From Porticoccaceae bacterium (GTDB taxonomy: Bacteria; Pseudomonadota; Gammaproteobacteria; Pseudomonadales; Porticoccaceae): a stretch of 64,000 bases of DNA. Positions within the stretch are counted from its first letter, which is position 1; every line of letters starts with the position of its first letter. The notes beneath the pieces were generated by a model that searched no databases, was not told the origin of the DNA, and saw only the letters and a program-made list of their open reading frames with translations. The stretch is taken from NCBI GenBank assembly GCA_023228865.1, contig JALOAH010000002.1, forward strand, positions 51,579-115,578, in the 5' to 3' direction. Of this stretch, positions 48,883 to 60,528 are shown one piece after another. The position numbers were made by a program, and so were the translations under genes.

Positions 48883-50427
48883 TTACCAAGTCTGGGTGGC
48901 TACAAACTTATCGAGCGCCGCCTTGAAGCTGGCCTCAATGTCGCCGTTCCAGTCGCCCGTCTGGTTGACCTGGTTCATCAGGTCACCGTGCTCCGCTTTC
49001 ATGTAAGAGAGCAGAGCGGCTTCAAAATCACCCACCTTCTTGACTTCGATGGCTTTCAGGTAACCTTCGTTGGCCGCGTAGAGCACCACGCCCATTTCGG
49101 CAACGCTCTGGGGCGAATACTGTGCCTGCTTCATCAGTTCGGTGACGCGCTCACCGTGCTCGAGCTGGGCGCGGGTAGCCTCATCGAGGTCGGAGGCGAA
49201 CTGGGAGAAGGCCGCCAGTTCCCGGTACTGAGCCAGGGCGAGACGGATACCGCCGCCGAGCTTTTTGATGATCTTGGTTTGCGCGGAACCACCGACACGG
49301 GATACCGACAGACCGGCGTTCATCGCGGGGCGAATACCGGAGTTGAAGAGGTTCGATTCCACGAAGATCTGGCCATCGGTGATGGAGATAACGTTGGTGG
49401 GAACGAACGCCGATACGTCGCCAGCCTGGGTTTCAATGATGGGCAGCGCGGTCAGTGAACCGGTTTTGCCTTTCACTTCACCGTTGGTGAATTTTTCGAC
49501 ATAGTCGGCATTGACGCGGGAGGCGCGCTCCAGCAGACGGGAGTGCAAATAGAAAACATCACCTGGGTAGGCTTCGCGGCCGGGGGGACGCTTGAGCAGC
49601 AGGGAGATCTGACGGTAAGCCCAGGCCTGTTTGGTGAGATCGTCGTAAATGATCAGCGCGTCCTGGCCGCGGTCGCGGTAGTACTCACCGATGGTACAAC
49701 CGGCGTAGGGCGCCAGGTACTGCATGGCAGCGGGATCGGATGCGGTCGCTGCAACCACAACGGTGTGACCCATGGCGCCGTGCTCTTCGAGCTTACGGAC
49801 GATGTTGGCTACCGTTGAACTCTTCTGACCAACAGCCACATAAACACATTTGATGCCGGTGTTTTTCTGGTTGATGATGGTGTCGATGGCAATGGCGGTT
49901 TTACCGATCTGACGGTCGCCGATGATCAGTTCGCGCTGACCGCGACCCACGGGAACCATGGCATCGATGGCCTTGAGACCGGTCTGCACAGGCTGGTCAA
50001 CAGACTTGCGCTCAATAACGCCGGGAGCCACTTTTTCAATGGCATCGGTGAGCTTGGCGTTGATGGGACCCTTGCCGTCGATGGGGTTGCCGAGGGCATC
50101 CACCACGCGGCCTTCAAGTTCCGGGCCGATGGGCACTTCCAGGATTCGTCCGGTACAACGGGCTTTTTTGCCCTCGACCAGACCTTTGTAGTCACCGAGA
50201 ACGACGGCGCCGACGGAATCGCGCTCAAGGTTTAGGGCGAGGCCGTAAAGGCCGCCGTCAAATTCGATCATTTCACCGTACATAACCTCGCCGAGGCCGT
50301 GAATACGCACGATACCATCGGAGACGGAAACAATGGTGCCCTCGTTTTGGGCTTCGGTTGAAATATCAAGGCGCTCGATGCGCTGCTTGATAATTTCGCT
50401 GATTTCAGATGGATTCAATTGCTGCAT
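48883..50427 (-). CDS. atpA: ATP synthase F1 subunit alpha
   Basis: 514 residues. N-terminal barrel ([22 protein letters not shown]), Walker [10 protein letters not shown] (about 170), the arginine finger region in [12 protein letters not shown], and C-terminal helical domain. The noncatalytic nucleotide-binding subunit. Length equals E. coli AtpA. Confidence 0.97.
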   Translation of the reverse strand: MQQLNPSEISEIIKQRIERLDISTEAQNEGTIVSVSDGIVRIHGLGEVMYGEMIEFDGGLYGLALNLERDSVGAVVLGDYKGLVEGKKARCTGRILEVPIGPELEGRVVDALGNPIDGKGPINAKLTDAIEKVAPGVIERKSVDQPVQTGLKAIDAMVPVGRGQRELIIGDRQIGKTAIAIDTIINQKNTGIKCVYVAVGQKSSTVANIVRKLEEHGAMGHTVVVAATASDPAAMQYLAPYAGCTIGEYYRDRGQDALIIYDDLTKQAWAYRQISLLLKRPPGREAYPGDVFYLHSRLLERASRVNADYVEKFTNGEVKGKTGSLTALPIIETQAGDVSAFVPTNVISITDGQIFVESNLFNSGIRPAMNAGLSVSRVGGSAQTKIIKKLGGGIRLALAQYRELAAFSQFASDLDEATRAQLEHGERVTELMKQAQYSPQSVAEMGVVLYAANEGYLKAIEVKKVGDFEAALLSYMKAEHGDLMNQVNQTGDWNGDIEASFKAALDKFVATQTW

Positions 50428-50483
50428 GGTCGATTCCTCGATCCCCGTGATCTTGAAACTAGGTTCTTGAAACTAGTGTAATA

Positions 50484-51020
50484 CTAGGCATTTAATGCTT
50501 CAGCCAGTTTGGTCAGACGGCCGCGAATACTGCCGTCGATGACGGTGTCGCCTGCTCTGATCAACACGCCGCCCAACAGGGATTCGTCGACAGACGTGGT
50601 GATGTTAATGCTGCGCTCGAGCTTCCTGGCCAACGCCTGCGCCAACTTGTCTTGCTGTCCCTGATCCAGAGGCTGTGCGGAGATCAATTCCACATCAACG
50701 GACTGCTGGCGCTGCAGTTTCAGTGCATCAAACTGTTCGCGGATAAACGGCAACAACTGCAGGCGCCGATTTTCGGCGAGAAGTTGCACCAGATTCCGGC
50801 CTTTGTCGTCCAGAGACTCGGCGCAGACATCGGATAATGTCGCCGCCTGCTGCTGAGTCGTCAATTCCGGGCTGCCGAGCAGTTTTTGCATGGTCGCTTC
50901 CGAAACCACTGCACTGAGGACAGCCAGGACAGCAGACCACTGCTCAAGATTGCCACTCGCTTGTGCGTATTCAAAAACCGCTTTGGCGTAGGGCCGAGCC
51001 AGAGTACTCAATTCCGCCAT
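50484..51020 (-). CDS. atpH: ATP synthase F1 subunit delta
   Basis: 178 residues. N-terminal helical bundle (TLARPYAKAVFEYAQ ... WSAVLAVLSAVV) and a C-terminal part with INITTSVDESLLGGVLIRAGDTVIDGSIRGRL-type ending that binds the b subunits. It links the stator to the top of F1. Eleven bases behind atpF. Confidence 0.96.
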   Translation of the reverse strand: MAELSTLARPYAKAVFEYAQASGNLEQWSAVLAVLSAVVSEATMQKLLGSPELTTQQQAATLSDVCAESLDDKGRNLVQLLAENRRLQLLPFIREQFDALKLQRQQSVDVELISAQPLDQGQQDKLAQALARKLERSINITTSVDESLLGGVLIRAGDTVIDGSIRGRLTKLAEALNA

Positions 51021-51031
51021 ATCAAACCTCG

Positions 51032-51502
51032 TTAGAGCTGTGCTGCCAGTTTATCGACCAGCTCACGGTTGGCGTTAGCATCGATTGAAGCACCGAGAAC
51101 TTTCTCTGCACCCGCGAGGGCGAGAACAGCAACCTGACCGCGGAGTTCTTCGCGGGCGCGGTTAATGTCCTGCTCAATTTCGGCTCGAGCCGCCGCCTTG
51201 AGACGATCGCCTTCGGCGCGCGCCTGGTCTTTGGCTTCCTCGACGATCTGGCTGGCGCGCTTGTTGGCTTGCTCAATCAGTGCCGCAGCTTCTTTCTTTG
51301 CTTCTTTCATTTGTTCTGACGCTTTGTTCTGCGCCAGTTCAAGATCCCGCATGGCGCGGTCGGCGGCATCGAGGCCGTCGGCGATCTTGTTGGCACGAGT
51401 TTCCATCGCGTTAGTGATTGCCGGCCAGACCAACTTCATGCAGAACAACACAAAGAAGGCAAATGTAACCATTTGGCCGAACAGCGTTAAATTGATATTC
51501 AC
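51032..51502 (-). CDS. atpF: ATP synthase Fo subunit b
   Basis: 156 residues, GTG start. One N-terminal membrane helix (about 4-25, [21 protein letters not shown]) followed by a long charged coiled coil (about 30-145) with [18 protein letters not shown]. Peripheral stalk of the enzyme. Length and N-terminus match E. coli b. Confidence 0.96.
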   Translation of the reverse strand: MNINLTLFGQMVTFAFFVLFCMKLVWPAITNAMETRANKIADGLDAADRAMRDLELAQNKASEQMKEAKKEAAALIEQANKRASQIVEEAKDQARAEGDRLKAAARAEIEQDINRAREELRGQVAVLALAGAEKVLGASIDANANRELVDKLAAQL

Positions 51503-51553
51503 GCCTTAAACCTCACGTTTATTGTTTCGGTTAATTAGCAATGCGTATATCGC

Positions 51554-51802
<249 letters not shown>

Positions 51803-51839
51803 CTAGTTTTTGAGGTATTTAAGGTTAAAAGTAAAAAAA

Positions 51840-53121
<1,282 letters not shown>

Positions 53122-53192
53122 GGTTTAACTGAACCCCAATCTAAACCCGCTGTTTGGCCGCCCGGCGGCCACCTGACCGTCAAGCGGCGGCA

Positions 53193-53221
53193 ATTATAAA
53201 TTTTTCCCCCTGCTTATTCAA
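53193..53221 (-). promoter_or_regulatory. Sigma-70 promoter of the atp operon
   Basis: On the minus strand TTGAAT (53221-53216), a 17-base spacer, and a perfect TATAAT (53198-53193). Transcription should start near 53186, about 65 bases before atpI. Confidence 0.8.
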
Positions 53222-53277
53222 CAGGTTCCGAAATTTCATCCACTTTAAATTTTATGGTTCACAGCTCCAGATCCAGA

Positions 53278-54201
53278 TTAATGGTCGTTAACACTGACAT
53301 GCAAACGTTCAAGCAAGCCTTCCAACTCCTCCAGCTTACTGTAGGAGAAAGTGACCTTGCCTTTGCCGGAAGCGCTGTGGCTCATGTTGACCGGCAGACC
53401 GACAGTCTCGGCCACTCTGTCCTGAAGCCTCACCAGGTCTGCATCCATGATTTGTGTCGATTTGGCTCCAGCCGTTGGCTCGCTGAGCAATTTCTTCACC
53501 AGCGCCTCTGTTTGACGCACGGTCATACCCTTGCCAACAACGATTTTCGCCGCCTCAATCTGTTTCTGGCCGCCCAGCGCCAACAGGGCTCTGGCGTGCC
53601 CCATTTCAATATCGCCGCGTTCAAGCATGGTGCGCACATGGCTTTCCAGAGCCAGCAGGCGCATGAGGTTGGCGACTGTCGCCCTGGATTTGCCAACCGC
53701 CTGAGCCACTTCCTGCTGGGTTAATTCAAATTCTTTTTGCAGGCGGCTCAGAGCTGCAGCCTCCTCGATGGGATTGAGGTCTTCCCGCTGAATATTTTCG
53801 ATCAGCGCCATGGCGATGGCCGCCTCGTCGCCAACCTGGCGAATCAACGCCGGAACCTCGTCGAGTCCCGCCATTTGGGCTGCCCGCCAGCGGCGTTCGC
53901 CGGCAATAATTTCGTAGCGCTCCCCGCCTATAGGGCGAACAACAATGGGCTGCATAATGCCCTGGGTGCGAATGGAATCCGCCAGTTCTTCCAGTGCTTC
54001 CGGGTGCATGTCCCGGCGCGGCTGATATTTTCCCCGTTGCAAAAATTCGATGGCGATGTTTTTTAAAGCGCCATCGTCACTGCCTGCGGCCAACCCATGG
54101 GAGCTATCGCCAAGGGTATCAGCAGATGCAGGGGTATCCAGCATGGATGTACCCAAAAGGGCATCCAGACCACGACCAAGACCTTTGCGTTTCCCAGACA
54201 T
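53278..54201 (-). CDS. parB: Chromosome partitioning protein ParB
   Basis: 307 residues from the second of two consecutive ATG codons (54201), giving MSGKRKGLGRGLDALL, the family start with the ParA-stimulating Arg-rich peptide. CTP-binding ParB domain with QPRRDMHPEALEELADSIRTQG, GERRWRAAQMAG, then the HTH (LTQQEVAQAVGKSRATVANLMRLLAL) and C-terminal dimer domain. It binds parS near the origin. Downstream of parA. Confidence 0.95.
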   Translation of the reverse strand: MSGKRKGLGRGLDALLGTSMLDTPASADTLGDSSHGLAAGSDDGALKNIAIEFLQRGKYQPRRDMHPEALEELADSIRTQGIMQPIVVRPIGGERYEIIAGERRWRAAQMAGLDEVPALIRQVGDEAAIAMALIENIQREDLNPIEEAAALSRLQKEFELTQQEVAQAVGKSRATVANLMRLLALESHVRTMLERGDIEMGHARALLALGGQKQIEAAKIVVGKGMTVRQTEALVKKLLSEPTAGAKSTQIMDADLVRLQDRVAETVGLPVNMSHSASGKGKVTFSYSKLEELEGLLERLHVSVNDH

Positions 54202-54235
54202 CATTGCTTCCTTTTTTCGCTGCCAGGCGGGGTGA

Positions 54236-55012
54236 TCACCCGGCTTTTTCTTTGTTGCGCCTGATAATTTCCCCCGCCAAGCCCAGGTAGGCAATAGCCC
54301 CCCGGGAGCTGCGATCGTAAATATTGGCGGGTTTGCCATAACTGGGCGCTTCCGCCAAGCGCACATTGCGGGGAATGGTGGTGCGATACACGCGGTCGCC
54401 AAAAAACTGGTGAAGTTGGGATGACACTTCGTTGGTCAGGGAACTGCGGGGATCGTACATGGTTCGCAGAATGCCGCTCACCTGCAGGGACGGATTGATC
54501 ACTTTGGCGATACGCTTGATCGTGCCCACCAGGTCGCTGAGGCCTTCAAGGGCGTAGTATTCGCACTGAACCGGAATGATAACCCCCTGACAGGCGGCGA
54601 GGGCGTTAATGGTGAGCATGCTCAGGGACGGCGGGCAATCGATAATGATGTAATCATAATTAGCGGAAACCCTGATGAGACCGTGACGAAGGCGATTTTC
54701 CTTGCCGGCGAGTTGCAGCAACTCCACCTCCGCCGCCGTGAGATCGCGATTGGCGGGAAGAATGTCCATTTGGGCTTCGTCATTGCGGCGAATGGCCTGC
54801 TCGGGACTGGCTTTGCCAACAATGACATCGTACACCGATGCTTCAAGGCTGTTCTTGTCAACACCGGAACCCATGGTGGCATTGCCCTGGGGATCCATAT
54901 CCACCAGCAATACCCGCTTGCCATAAGTGGCCAGGGACGCCGCCAGATTAACACTGGTGGTGGTCTTCCCCACTCCGCCCTTCTGGTTGGCGATGGTGTA
55001 TATGCGAGTCAA
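54236..55012 (-). CDS. parA: Chromosome partitioning ATPase ParA
   Basis: 258 residues, TTG start. Deviant Walker A KGGVGKTT (about 11), LLVDMDPQGNATMG, and IIIDCPPSLSMLT Walker B. Chromosomal ParA/Soj type without an N-terminal HTH. It moves ParB-bound origins. In the order mnmG-rsmG-parA-parB, the usual origin-proximal set. Confidence 0.95.
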   Translation of the reverse strand: MTRIYTIANQKGGVGKTTTSVNLAASLATYGKRVLLVDMDPQGNATMGSGVDKNSLEASVYDVIVGKASPEQAIRRNDEAQMDILPANRDLTAAEVELLQLAGKENRLRHGLIRVSANYDYIIIDCPPSLSMLTINALAACQGVIIPVQCEYYALEGLSDLVGTIKRIAKVINPSLQVSGILRTMYDPRSSLTNEVSSQLHQFFGDRVYRTTIPRNVRLAEAPSYGKPANIYDRSSRGAIAYLGLAGEIIRRNKEKAG

Positions 55013-55029
55013 AATGGCGTTCCCGTTGG

Positions 55030-55659
55030 TTAAAGGACAATTTCCAGCAAATGGCGTTCCCCGTCGACACCGGGAACCTCCAGCCTGTGGGAGGTGAAGA
55101 CATTATAGGGTTTTGGCAGTTCGCTCAACTCTTTCTCGGGAAAACGCCCCTTCATGGCAAAGAAAACACCATCGGCGGCGAGGAAATGCTCGGTCTTGGT
55201 CACCATTTCCGCCAGGGACGTAAAGGCTCGGCTGATAATGCCGTCAAAACCCTGCTCCGGTTTGAACGCTTCCACTCGCGAGTGAATCTCGGTGACATTG
55301 GCAAGCCCCAGAGCCACTTTCACCTGAAAGAGAAACCGCACCCGTTTGCCGTTGCTGTCGAGCAGGGTGAAGTGCCGGTCGGGCATGGCGATAGCCAGGG
55401 GAATGCCGGGAAGGCCAGGCCCCGTGCCCACATCGATAAAACGACGCCCCCTGAGAAAGGGAAGAATCGCCAGACTGTCGAGCAAATGGAGGCGAACCAT
55501 GTCCAGCGGATCCGTGATGGCGGTGAGATTGTATGCTTTGTTCCACTGTTGCAATAACTCCAGATATCGGAGTAATTGCCCGACCTGAACATCAGAAAGC
55601 TCGAGACCAAGCTCATCCAGCCCGCGACGCAGCACATCTTGCGCAGTGATGGCGGCCAC
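55030..55659 (-). CDS. rsmG: 16S rRNA (guanine-527-N7)-methyltransferase
   Basis: 209 residues, GTG start. YNLTAITDPLDMVRLHLLDSLA, SAM motif DVGTGPGLPGIPLAIA, LLDSNGKRVRFL and SRAFTSLAEMV are typical of RsmG/GidB. It methylates G527 of 16S rRNA. Starts 5 bases after mnmG. Confidence 0.95.
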   Translation of the reverse strand: MAAITAQDVLRRGLDELGLELSDVQVGQLLRYLELLQQWNKAYNLTAITDPLDMVRLHLLDSLAILPFLRGRRFIDVGTGPGLPGIPLAIAMPDRHFTLLDSNGKRVRFLFQVKVALGLANVTEIHSRVEAFKPEQGFDGIISRAFTSLAEMVTKTEHFLAADGVFFAMKGRFPEKELSELPKPYNVFTSHRLEVPGVDGERHLLEIVL

Positions 55660-55664
55660 AGGGG

Positions 55665-57560
55665 TTAGGCAATCTTTTCTGAAGCTGGTCTGGATGCTGA
55701 TTTTTTCTTCAAGTAAATCAACAGTAAAGAAATCGCCGCCGGAGTAATGCCCTGAATGCGGGAGGCTCTGGCCAGGGTTTCCGGCCTGGCATTGGCAAGT
55801 TTCTGGCGCACTTCGTTGGACAGACCTTTGACCTGATGGTAATTGAAATCGGCGGGGATCGGCGTGTTTTCGTTGTTGCGCAGGCGTTCAATCTCGTCCT
55901 GCTGGCGCTCGATATAACCGGCATATTTGGCTTCGATTTCAATCTGTTCCGCCACCTGCTGATCAGTGACGGCCTCGCCCTTGAGGTTGGCCAACAGGTT
56001 GTAGTTCAGTTCCGGGCGCTTGAGCAACTCAAAGAGATTGTATTCCCGCAGCAAGGGGTTGACGCTGATGGCATTCAATGCCTCGGCAGCCTTGGAAGCA
56101 GGTTGTATCCAGGTGGTTTTTAAGCGCTGTCTTTCCGTTCCTATGGCTTCCCGCTTGGCGCTGAACAGCGCCCAGCGATGATCGTCCACCACACCCAGTT
56201 CGCGGCCTTTTTCAGTGAGGCGCAGATCCGCATTGTCTTCCCGCAGCAGCAATCTGTACTCGGCGCGACTGGTGAACATTCGGTAGGGTTCGTGGGTGCC
56301 CATGGTGATCAGATCATCAACCAGCACACCGATATAGGCCTCGTCCCGGCGCGGGCACCAGGGTTCGCGCCCCTGCACCTGCAGCCCGGCATTAAGCCCC
56401 GCCAGCAAACCCTGAGCCGCCGCCTCTTCGTAACCGGTGGTGCCGTTGATCTGGCCGGCAAAAAACAGCCCCTGAATGTGTTTGGTTTCCAGGGAGTATT
56501 TGAGATCCTGGGGGTTGAAAAAATCGTACTCGATGGCATAGCCAGGCCGGGAAATATGTGCATTTTCAAAGCCTTTGATGGAGCGCACCAGGTTTATCTG
56601 GACATCAAAGGGCAGCGATGTGGAGATGCCATTGGGGTAAAGTTCGTGGGTTTGCAGGCCTTCTGGCTCAATAAAAATCTGGTGGTTGTCCTTGTCGGCA
56701 AAGCGCACCACCTTGTCCTCAATGGACGGACAGTAGCGGGGACCTATACCTTCGATAACTCCGGTATACATGGGCGATCTGTCCATGCCACCGCGAATGA
56801 TATCGTGGGTTTTTTCATTGGTGTGGGTAATCCAGCAACAGGTTTGCCGGGGATGCTCCTGCGCCGATCCCGTGTAGGACATCACCGGAATCGGCGTATC
56901 ACCCCACTGTTCGGCGAGGCCGGAAAAATCCACAGAACGGGCGTCGATGCGGGGCGGGGTTCCGGTTTTGAGGCGGTCGACCCGCAGGGGCAACTCCCGC
57001 AGGCGCTGGGACAGGGTGATGGACGGCGGATCCCCGGCGCGACCGCCCGCGTGATTTTCAAGGCCGATGTGAATTTTGCCACCGAGAAAGGTGCCCGCCG
57101 TCAACACCACAGCTGGCGCGTAAAAGCGGACGCCCATTTGCGTGACCGCACCCACCACCCGCGCACCTTCAAGGATCAGATCATCCACCGCCTGCTGAAA
57201 GATACTCAGATTGGCCTGGTTTTCAAGGATCTCCCGAATTGCCGCCTTGTAGAGAATACGGTCGGCCTGGGCACGGGTCGCTCGCACAGCAGGCCCCTTG
57301 CGGGCATTGAGGATACGAAACTGAATACCGCCGCGATCCGTGGCTTTGGCCATTGCGCCGCCGAGGGCGTCAATTTCCTTCACCAGATGGCTTTTGCCAA
57401 TACCGCCTATGGCTGGGTTGCAGGACATTTGTCCCAGGGTCTCGATATTGTGGGTCAAGAGCAGGGTTTTGCAGCCCATGCGCGCGGCCGCAAGGCAGGC
57501 CTCGGTGCCCGCGTGGCCGCCACCTATGACAATAACATCAAATGTTTCTGGATATTTCAT
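55665..57560 (-). CDS. mnmG: tRNA uridine-34 carboxymethylaminomethyl enzyme MnmG (GidA)
   Basis: 631 residues. FAD motif [17 protein letters not shown] at the start, [21 protein letters not shown], the catalytic Cys in [42 protein letters not shown], and C-terminal helical domain that binds MnmE and tRNA. Works with MnmE, encoded on the other side of the origin. It faces oriC with its 5' end. Confidence 0.97.
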   Translation of the reverse strand: MKYPETFDVIVIGGGHAGTEACLAAARMGCKTLLLTHNIETLGQMSCNPAIGGIGKSHLVKEIDALGGAMAKATDRGGIQFRILNARKGPAVRATRAQADRILYKAAIREILENQANLSIFQQAVDDLILEGARVVGAVTQMGVRFYAPAVVLTAGTFLGGKIHIGLENHAGGRAGDPPSITLSQRLRELPLRVDRLKTGTPPRIDARSVDFSGLAEQWGDTPIPVMSYTGSAQEHPRQTCCWITHTNEKTHDIIRGGMDRSPMYTGVIEGIGPRYCPSIEDKVVRFADKDNHQIFIEPEGLQTHELYPNGISTSLPFDVQINLVRSIKGFENAHISRPGYAIEYDFFNPQDLKYSLETKHIQGLFFAGQINGTTGYEEAAAQGLLAGLNAGLQVQGREPWCPRRDEAYIGVLVDDLITMGTHEPYRMFTSRAEYRLLLREDNADLRLTEKGRELGVVDDHRWALFSAKREAIGTERQRLKTTWIQPASKAAEALNAISVNPLLREYNLFELLKRPELNYNLLANLKGEAVTDQQVAEQIEIEAKYAGYIERQQDEIERLRNNENTPIPADFNYHQVKGLSNEVRQKLANARPETLARASRIQGITPAAISLLLIYLKKKSASRPASEKIA

Positions 57561-58084
57561 GAACCTGAACCCTGGGTTGGCCGCACATTATAGGGCAAAT
57601 TGTCGAAATTTTAAGCAATCGCTTTTTTGTGTTTTTATATTCTTTTATTAATAGTGTTTATGTATATAGAAAGTATTTTTTAATGATGTTGTTATATATA
57701 GCGCGCCACTTTCTGTGGATAACAGCATTAATTAATTGAAAATATTAATAAAAAATCGATTTTTATGCTGGGTATAGGCATGGAGTTGGCGCTGGATTGG
57801 AGAGCTTAAAGCTGTGGAGGGAATGGCTGGTTATCCACAGAGCCTGATAAACGGCAATTAATCGTTGATTTTATTCCATTTTTCTCAGAGCTTTTACCCG
57901 TATTATTCACAGAGTTATTCATTTTTCACTCTGTCTGTGGGTATTGTTGTGGGTAAGTTGTGGTGATGGTGGGGGTGCTTGTGTATCAAAGCTTTTATTG
58001 CCAATGGTTGGTTTTTTGATTAGAATCCCCGCCCCTTCAACAGGGTGACGTTACAGAGTCATTTTTCTATACGGAATTTTAGCC
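57561..58084. other. Probable chromosomal origin of replication (oriC)
   Basis: 524 bases, clearly AT-rich around 57600-57770, between divergent mnmG and rpmH. DnaA boxes: 57714-57722 (perfect, minus strand), 57831-57839 (perfect, plus), 57903-57911 (TTATTCACA, plus), and 57948-57956 (TTACCCACA on the minus strand, one mismatch); 57936-57944 and 57915-57923 are weaker. The AT-rich block 57605-57705 would be the unwinding element. dnaA is not in the window. Confidence 0.85.
57998..58026 (+). promoter_or_regulatory. Sigma-70 promoter of rpmH-rnpA
   Basis: TTGCCA (57998-58003), 17-base spacer, TAGAAT (58021-58026). Predicted start near 58033, about 50 bases before rpmH. Confidence 0.75.
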
Positions 58085-58219
58085 ATGAAAAGAACATTTC
58101 AACCCAGTGTACAAAAGCGCAAGCGCACCCACGGTTTCCGCGCCCGTATGGCTACTGCCAAAGGTCGCCAGGTTCTTAACCGCCGCCGTGCCAAAGGCCG
58201 CAAGCGTCTCGCAGCCTAA
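58085..58219 (+). CDS. rpmH: Ribosomal protein L34
   Basis: 44 residues: [20 protein letters not shown], then [20 protein letters not shown] and RLAA. All invariant L34 positions are present and the length is standard. Translated with rnpA from the promoter at 57998. First gene on the right side of oriC. Confidence 0.98.
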   Translation: MKRTFQPSVQKRKRTHGFRARMATAKGRQVLNRRRAKGRKRLAA

Positions 58220-58248
58220 GAGACCAGTAATGACTGTGGGGCAATCCA

Positions 58249-58614
58249 ATGCCCGTAGCAACATTTGATAAAAGCAGGCGCCTTCTCACGTCTGCCGATT
58301 ATGCTTTTGTCTTTGATAAAGCTGCCTACAGGGTTTCCCACAGACACTACCTGGTTCTCGCCAGAAAGAACGAGTCAGGCCAGGCCAGGCTCGGCCTGGT
58401 GGTATCCAAAAAAAATATTCGCCTTGCGACCCGCCGCAATCGGACCAAGCGCGTTGTTCGCGAAACGTTTAGAAAAACCCTTCACCCGCTAGATTCCCTC
58501 GATATTATCTTTCTCGCACGTAAAGGTTTTGATACCCTGCAGCCTGCTTTTCAGACCAGTCTGATGGAAGATGCATGGCTCAAGCTTGCAAAAACCCTGG
58601 GAACCAACCAGTGA
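58249..58614 (+). CDS. rnpA: Ribonuclease P protein component
   Basis: 121 residues. [49 protein letters not shown] with the RNR motif, and [14 protein letters not shown]. It assists the RNase P RNA in tRNA 5' maturation. 29 bases behind rpmH; its stop overlaps the yidD start. Confidence 0.96.
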   Translation: MPVATFDKSRRLLTSADYAFVFDKAAYRVSHRHYLVLARKNESGQARLGLVVSKKNIRLATRRNRTKRVVRETFRKTLHPLDSLDIIFLARKGFDTLQPAFQTSLMEDAWLKLAKTLGTNQ

Positions 58615-58835
58615 AGAGGCTGTTACTGCTTCTGATCAGAGCCTATGGGTATTTGATCAGTCCTTTTTTGGGGATCAATTGCCGTTTTTATCCCAATTGC
58701 TCTGCCTATGCGCAAGAGGCGATCGAAAGCCATGGGGTTTTCAAGGGCAGCTGGCTTACCCTGCGGCGCTTGAGCAAGTGTCACCCGTTTCACAGCGGAG
58801 GTTGTGATCCCGTACCTCCTAAAATCACCCGTTGA
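58611..58835 (+). CDS. yidD: Membrane protein insertion efficiency factor YidD
   Basis: 74 residues from GTG 58611, overlapping the rnpA stop (GTGA). [40 protein letters not shown] in pieces and [15 protein letters not shown] show the conserved three Cys. Amphipathic membrane-bound helper of YidC, which starts 18 bases later. Confidence 0.95.
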   Translation: MKRLLLLLIRAYGYLISPFLGINCRFYPNCSAYAQEAIESHGVFKGSWLTLRRLSKCHPFHSGGCDPVPPKITR

Positions 58836-58853
58836 GAATAGAGAAATAGAATT

Positions 58854-60512
58854 ATGGATTGGCAACGCAACTTGCTTATTAGTGCCATTATTGCAGTGAT
58901 AGCTGTTCTCTTTATCCGCTGGAATGACTTTAAGGCGGAACATATGCCGGTTGAATCTGTATCCTCCAGCGATCAGATTGTGGTGCCCGAAGTCAGTTTT
59001 GCCGAAGATGCCGAGTCGTCGGCAGCGGGGGTCATTCCAGGGACTCAGGCACAGATTCAACAGCAGGAAACAGCACCCGCCGACAGCCGTCTAATCACAC
59101 TGAGCACAGATACCTTAAAAATTACCATCGATACCTATGGTGGCGATATTGTCCGCACAGAGTTGCTTGAATACCCGCAATCACAGGATGACCCCGATAA
59201 AGCCATTGTTATTCTCAACCATACCAGCGGGCAAACTTATATAGCGCAAAGTGGCCTGATCGGTAAAAACGGCACCGACACCAACGAAGGGCGCCCCAAA
59301 TTCAAGGCGGCGGCAGAGCGTTTTGATCTTGCCAAGGGTGAGAACGAGTTAAGGGTTGACCTGGTTTACCGCCAGGGTGACGTGGACATTACCAAACAAA
59401 TTGTCATGCGCCGTGGCGACTATCTCCTCGATGTCAATTACCTGATCGACAATGGCGGTACAGAGAGCTGGAGCGCCGGTCTCTTTGGCCAGATTCAGCG
59501 GGATACCTATCAACCCCCTATCGGCGATGGTCTCGGCATGAAGCCCTACCTGGGCGCCGCTATAACCACCGTCGATGAAAATTACAAAAAACTCTCCTTC
59601 TCGGATCTTGAGGAAAAGCCTTTCTCGGCAGAAAAAACCGGCGGCTGGGTGGCAATGGTGCAGCATTACTTTATCAGTGCCTGGGTGCCGGATCAGAGCC
59701 TGGAAAACCGTTTTACCCTGAAAAAGCTCGGCTCAAAGGATCTCTATACCCTCGGGTTTGTCTCCCCCGCTATCGAGGTCGCCCCTGGCGATACTGGTGC
59801 CCTGTCATCCAGTTTTTACGTTGGCCCCAAAGACCAGTATCGCCTTGAAAAAATATCTCCCTACCTGGATTTGACCGTCGACTACGGATGGCTGTGGTGG
59901 GTCGCCAAACCCATTTTTTACCTGATGACCCTGATTCACAGTTTTGTCGGCAATTGGGGTTGGTCAATCATTCTTCTGACGGTACTGATCAAGCTGGCCT
60001 TTTTCAAGCTCTCTGCCACCAGCTACAGATCCATGGCAAAGATGCGCAAATTGCAACCGGAAATGGCGAGACTGAAGGATCTCTACGGCGATGACCGCCA
60101 GAAACTGTCCCAGGAAATGATGGCCTTCTATAAAAAGGAGAAGGTCAATCCCATGGGAGGCTGTTTGCCCATTCTTGTCCAGATGCCGGTTTTTATTGCC
60201 CTTTACTGGGTGCTGTTTGAAAGTGTTGAACTGCGCCACGCCCCCTGGGTTTTGTGGATTACGGATCTTTCCATCAAGGATCCCTATTTTGTACTTCCGG
60301 TTCTCAACGGTATCTGCATGTATATCACCACATTGTTGCAGCCTGAACCGCCGGATCCCACCCAGGCAAAAATCATGAAAATCATGCCGGTGGCGTTTTC
60401 CTTTATGTTTGCCTTTTTCCCCGCCGGTCTGGTGCTTTACTGGACAGTCAACTCCCTGTTGTCCATTGCCCAGCAATGGGCGATTACCAAGCAGATTGAG
60501 GCCAAGGGCTAA
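58854..60512 (+). CDS. yidC: Membrane protein insertase YidC
   Basis: 552 residues. N-terminal membrane helix (about 4-21), large periplasmic beta-sandwich (about 75-330), then the conserved five-helix insertase core starting [15 protein letters not shown], with the hydrophilic-groove Arg in [15 protein letters not shown], and [25 protein letters not shown]. It inserts proteins, among them ATP synthase subunit c, into the inner membrane. Confidence 0.97.
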   Translation: MDWQRNLLISAIIAVIAVLFIRWNDFKAEHMPVESVSSSDQIVVPEVSFAEDAESSAAGVIPGTQAQIQQQETAPADSRLITLSTDTLKITIDTYGGDIVRTELLEYPQSQDDPDKAIVILNHTSGQTYIAQSGLIGKNGTDTNEGRPKFKAAAERFDLAKGENELRVDLVYRQGDVDITKQIVMRRGDYLLDVNYLIDNGGTESWSAGLFGQIQRDTYQPPIGDGLGMKPYLGAAITTVDENYKKLSFSDLEEKPFSAEKTGGWVAMVQHYFISAWVPDQSLENRFTLKKLGSKDLYTLGFVSPAIEVAPGDTGALSSSFYVGPKDQYRLEKISPYLDLTVDYGWLWWVAKPIFYLMTLIHSFVGNWGWSIILLTVLIKLAFFKLSATSYRSMAKMRKLQPEMARLKDLYGDDRQKLSQEMMAFYKKEKVNPMGGCLPILVQMPVFIALYWVLFESVELRHAPWVLWITDLSIKDPYFVLPVLNGICMYITTLLQPEPPDPTQAKIMKIMPVAFSFMFAFFPAGLVLYWTVNSLLSIAQQWAITKQIEAKG

Positions 60513-60528
60513 GCGGGGAAAGTTTACC

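Noticed and set aside
53278..57560. parS sites near parAB
   Set aside because: I looked for TGTTTCACGTGAAACA-like palindromes in and around parA, parB and oriC and saw none. They may lie outside the window.
56178..57593. Plus-strand frame of 471 codons
   Set aside because: Antisense to mnmG, which is complete on the minus strand.
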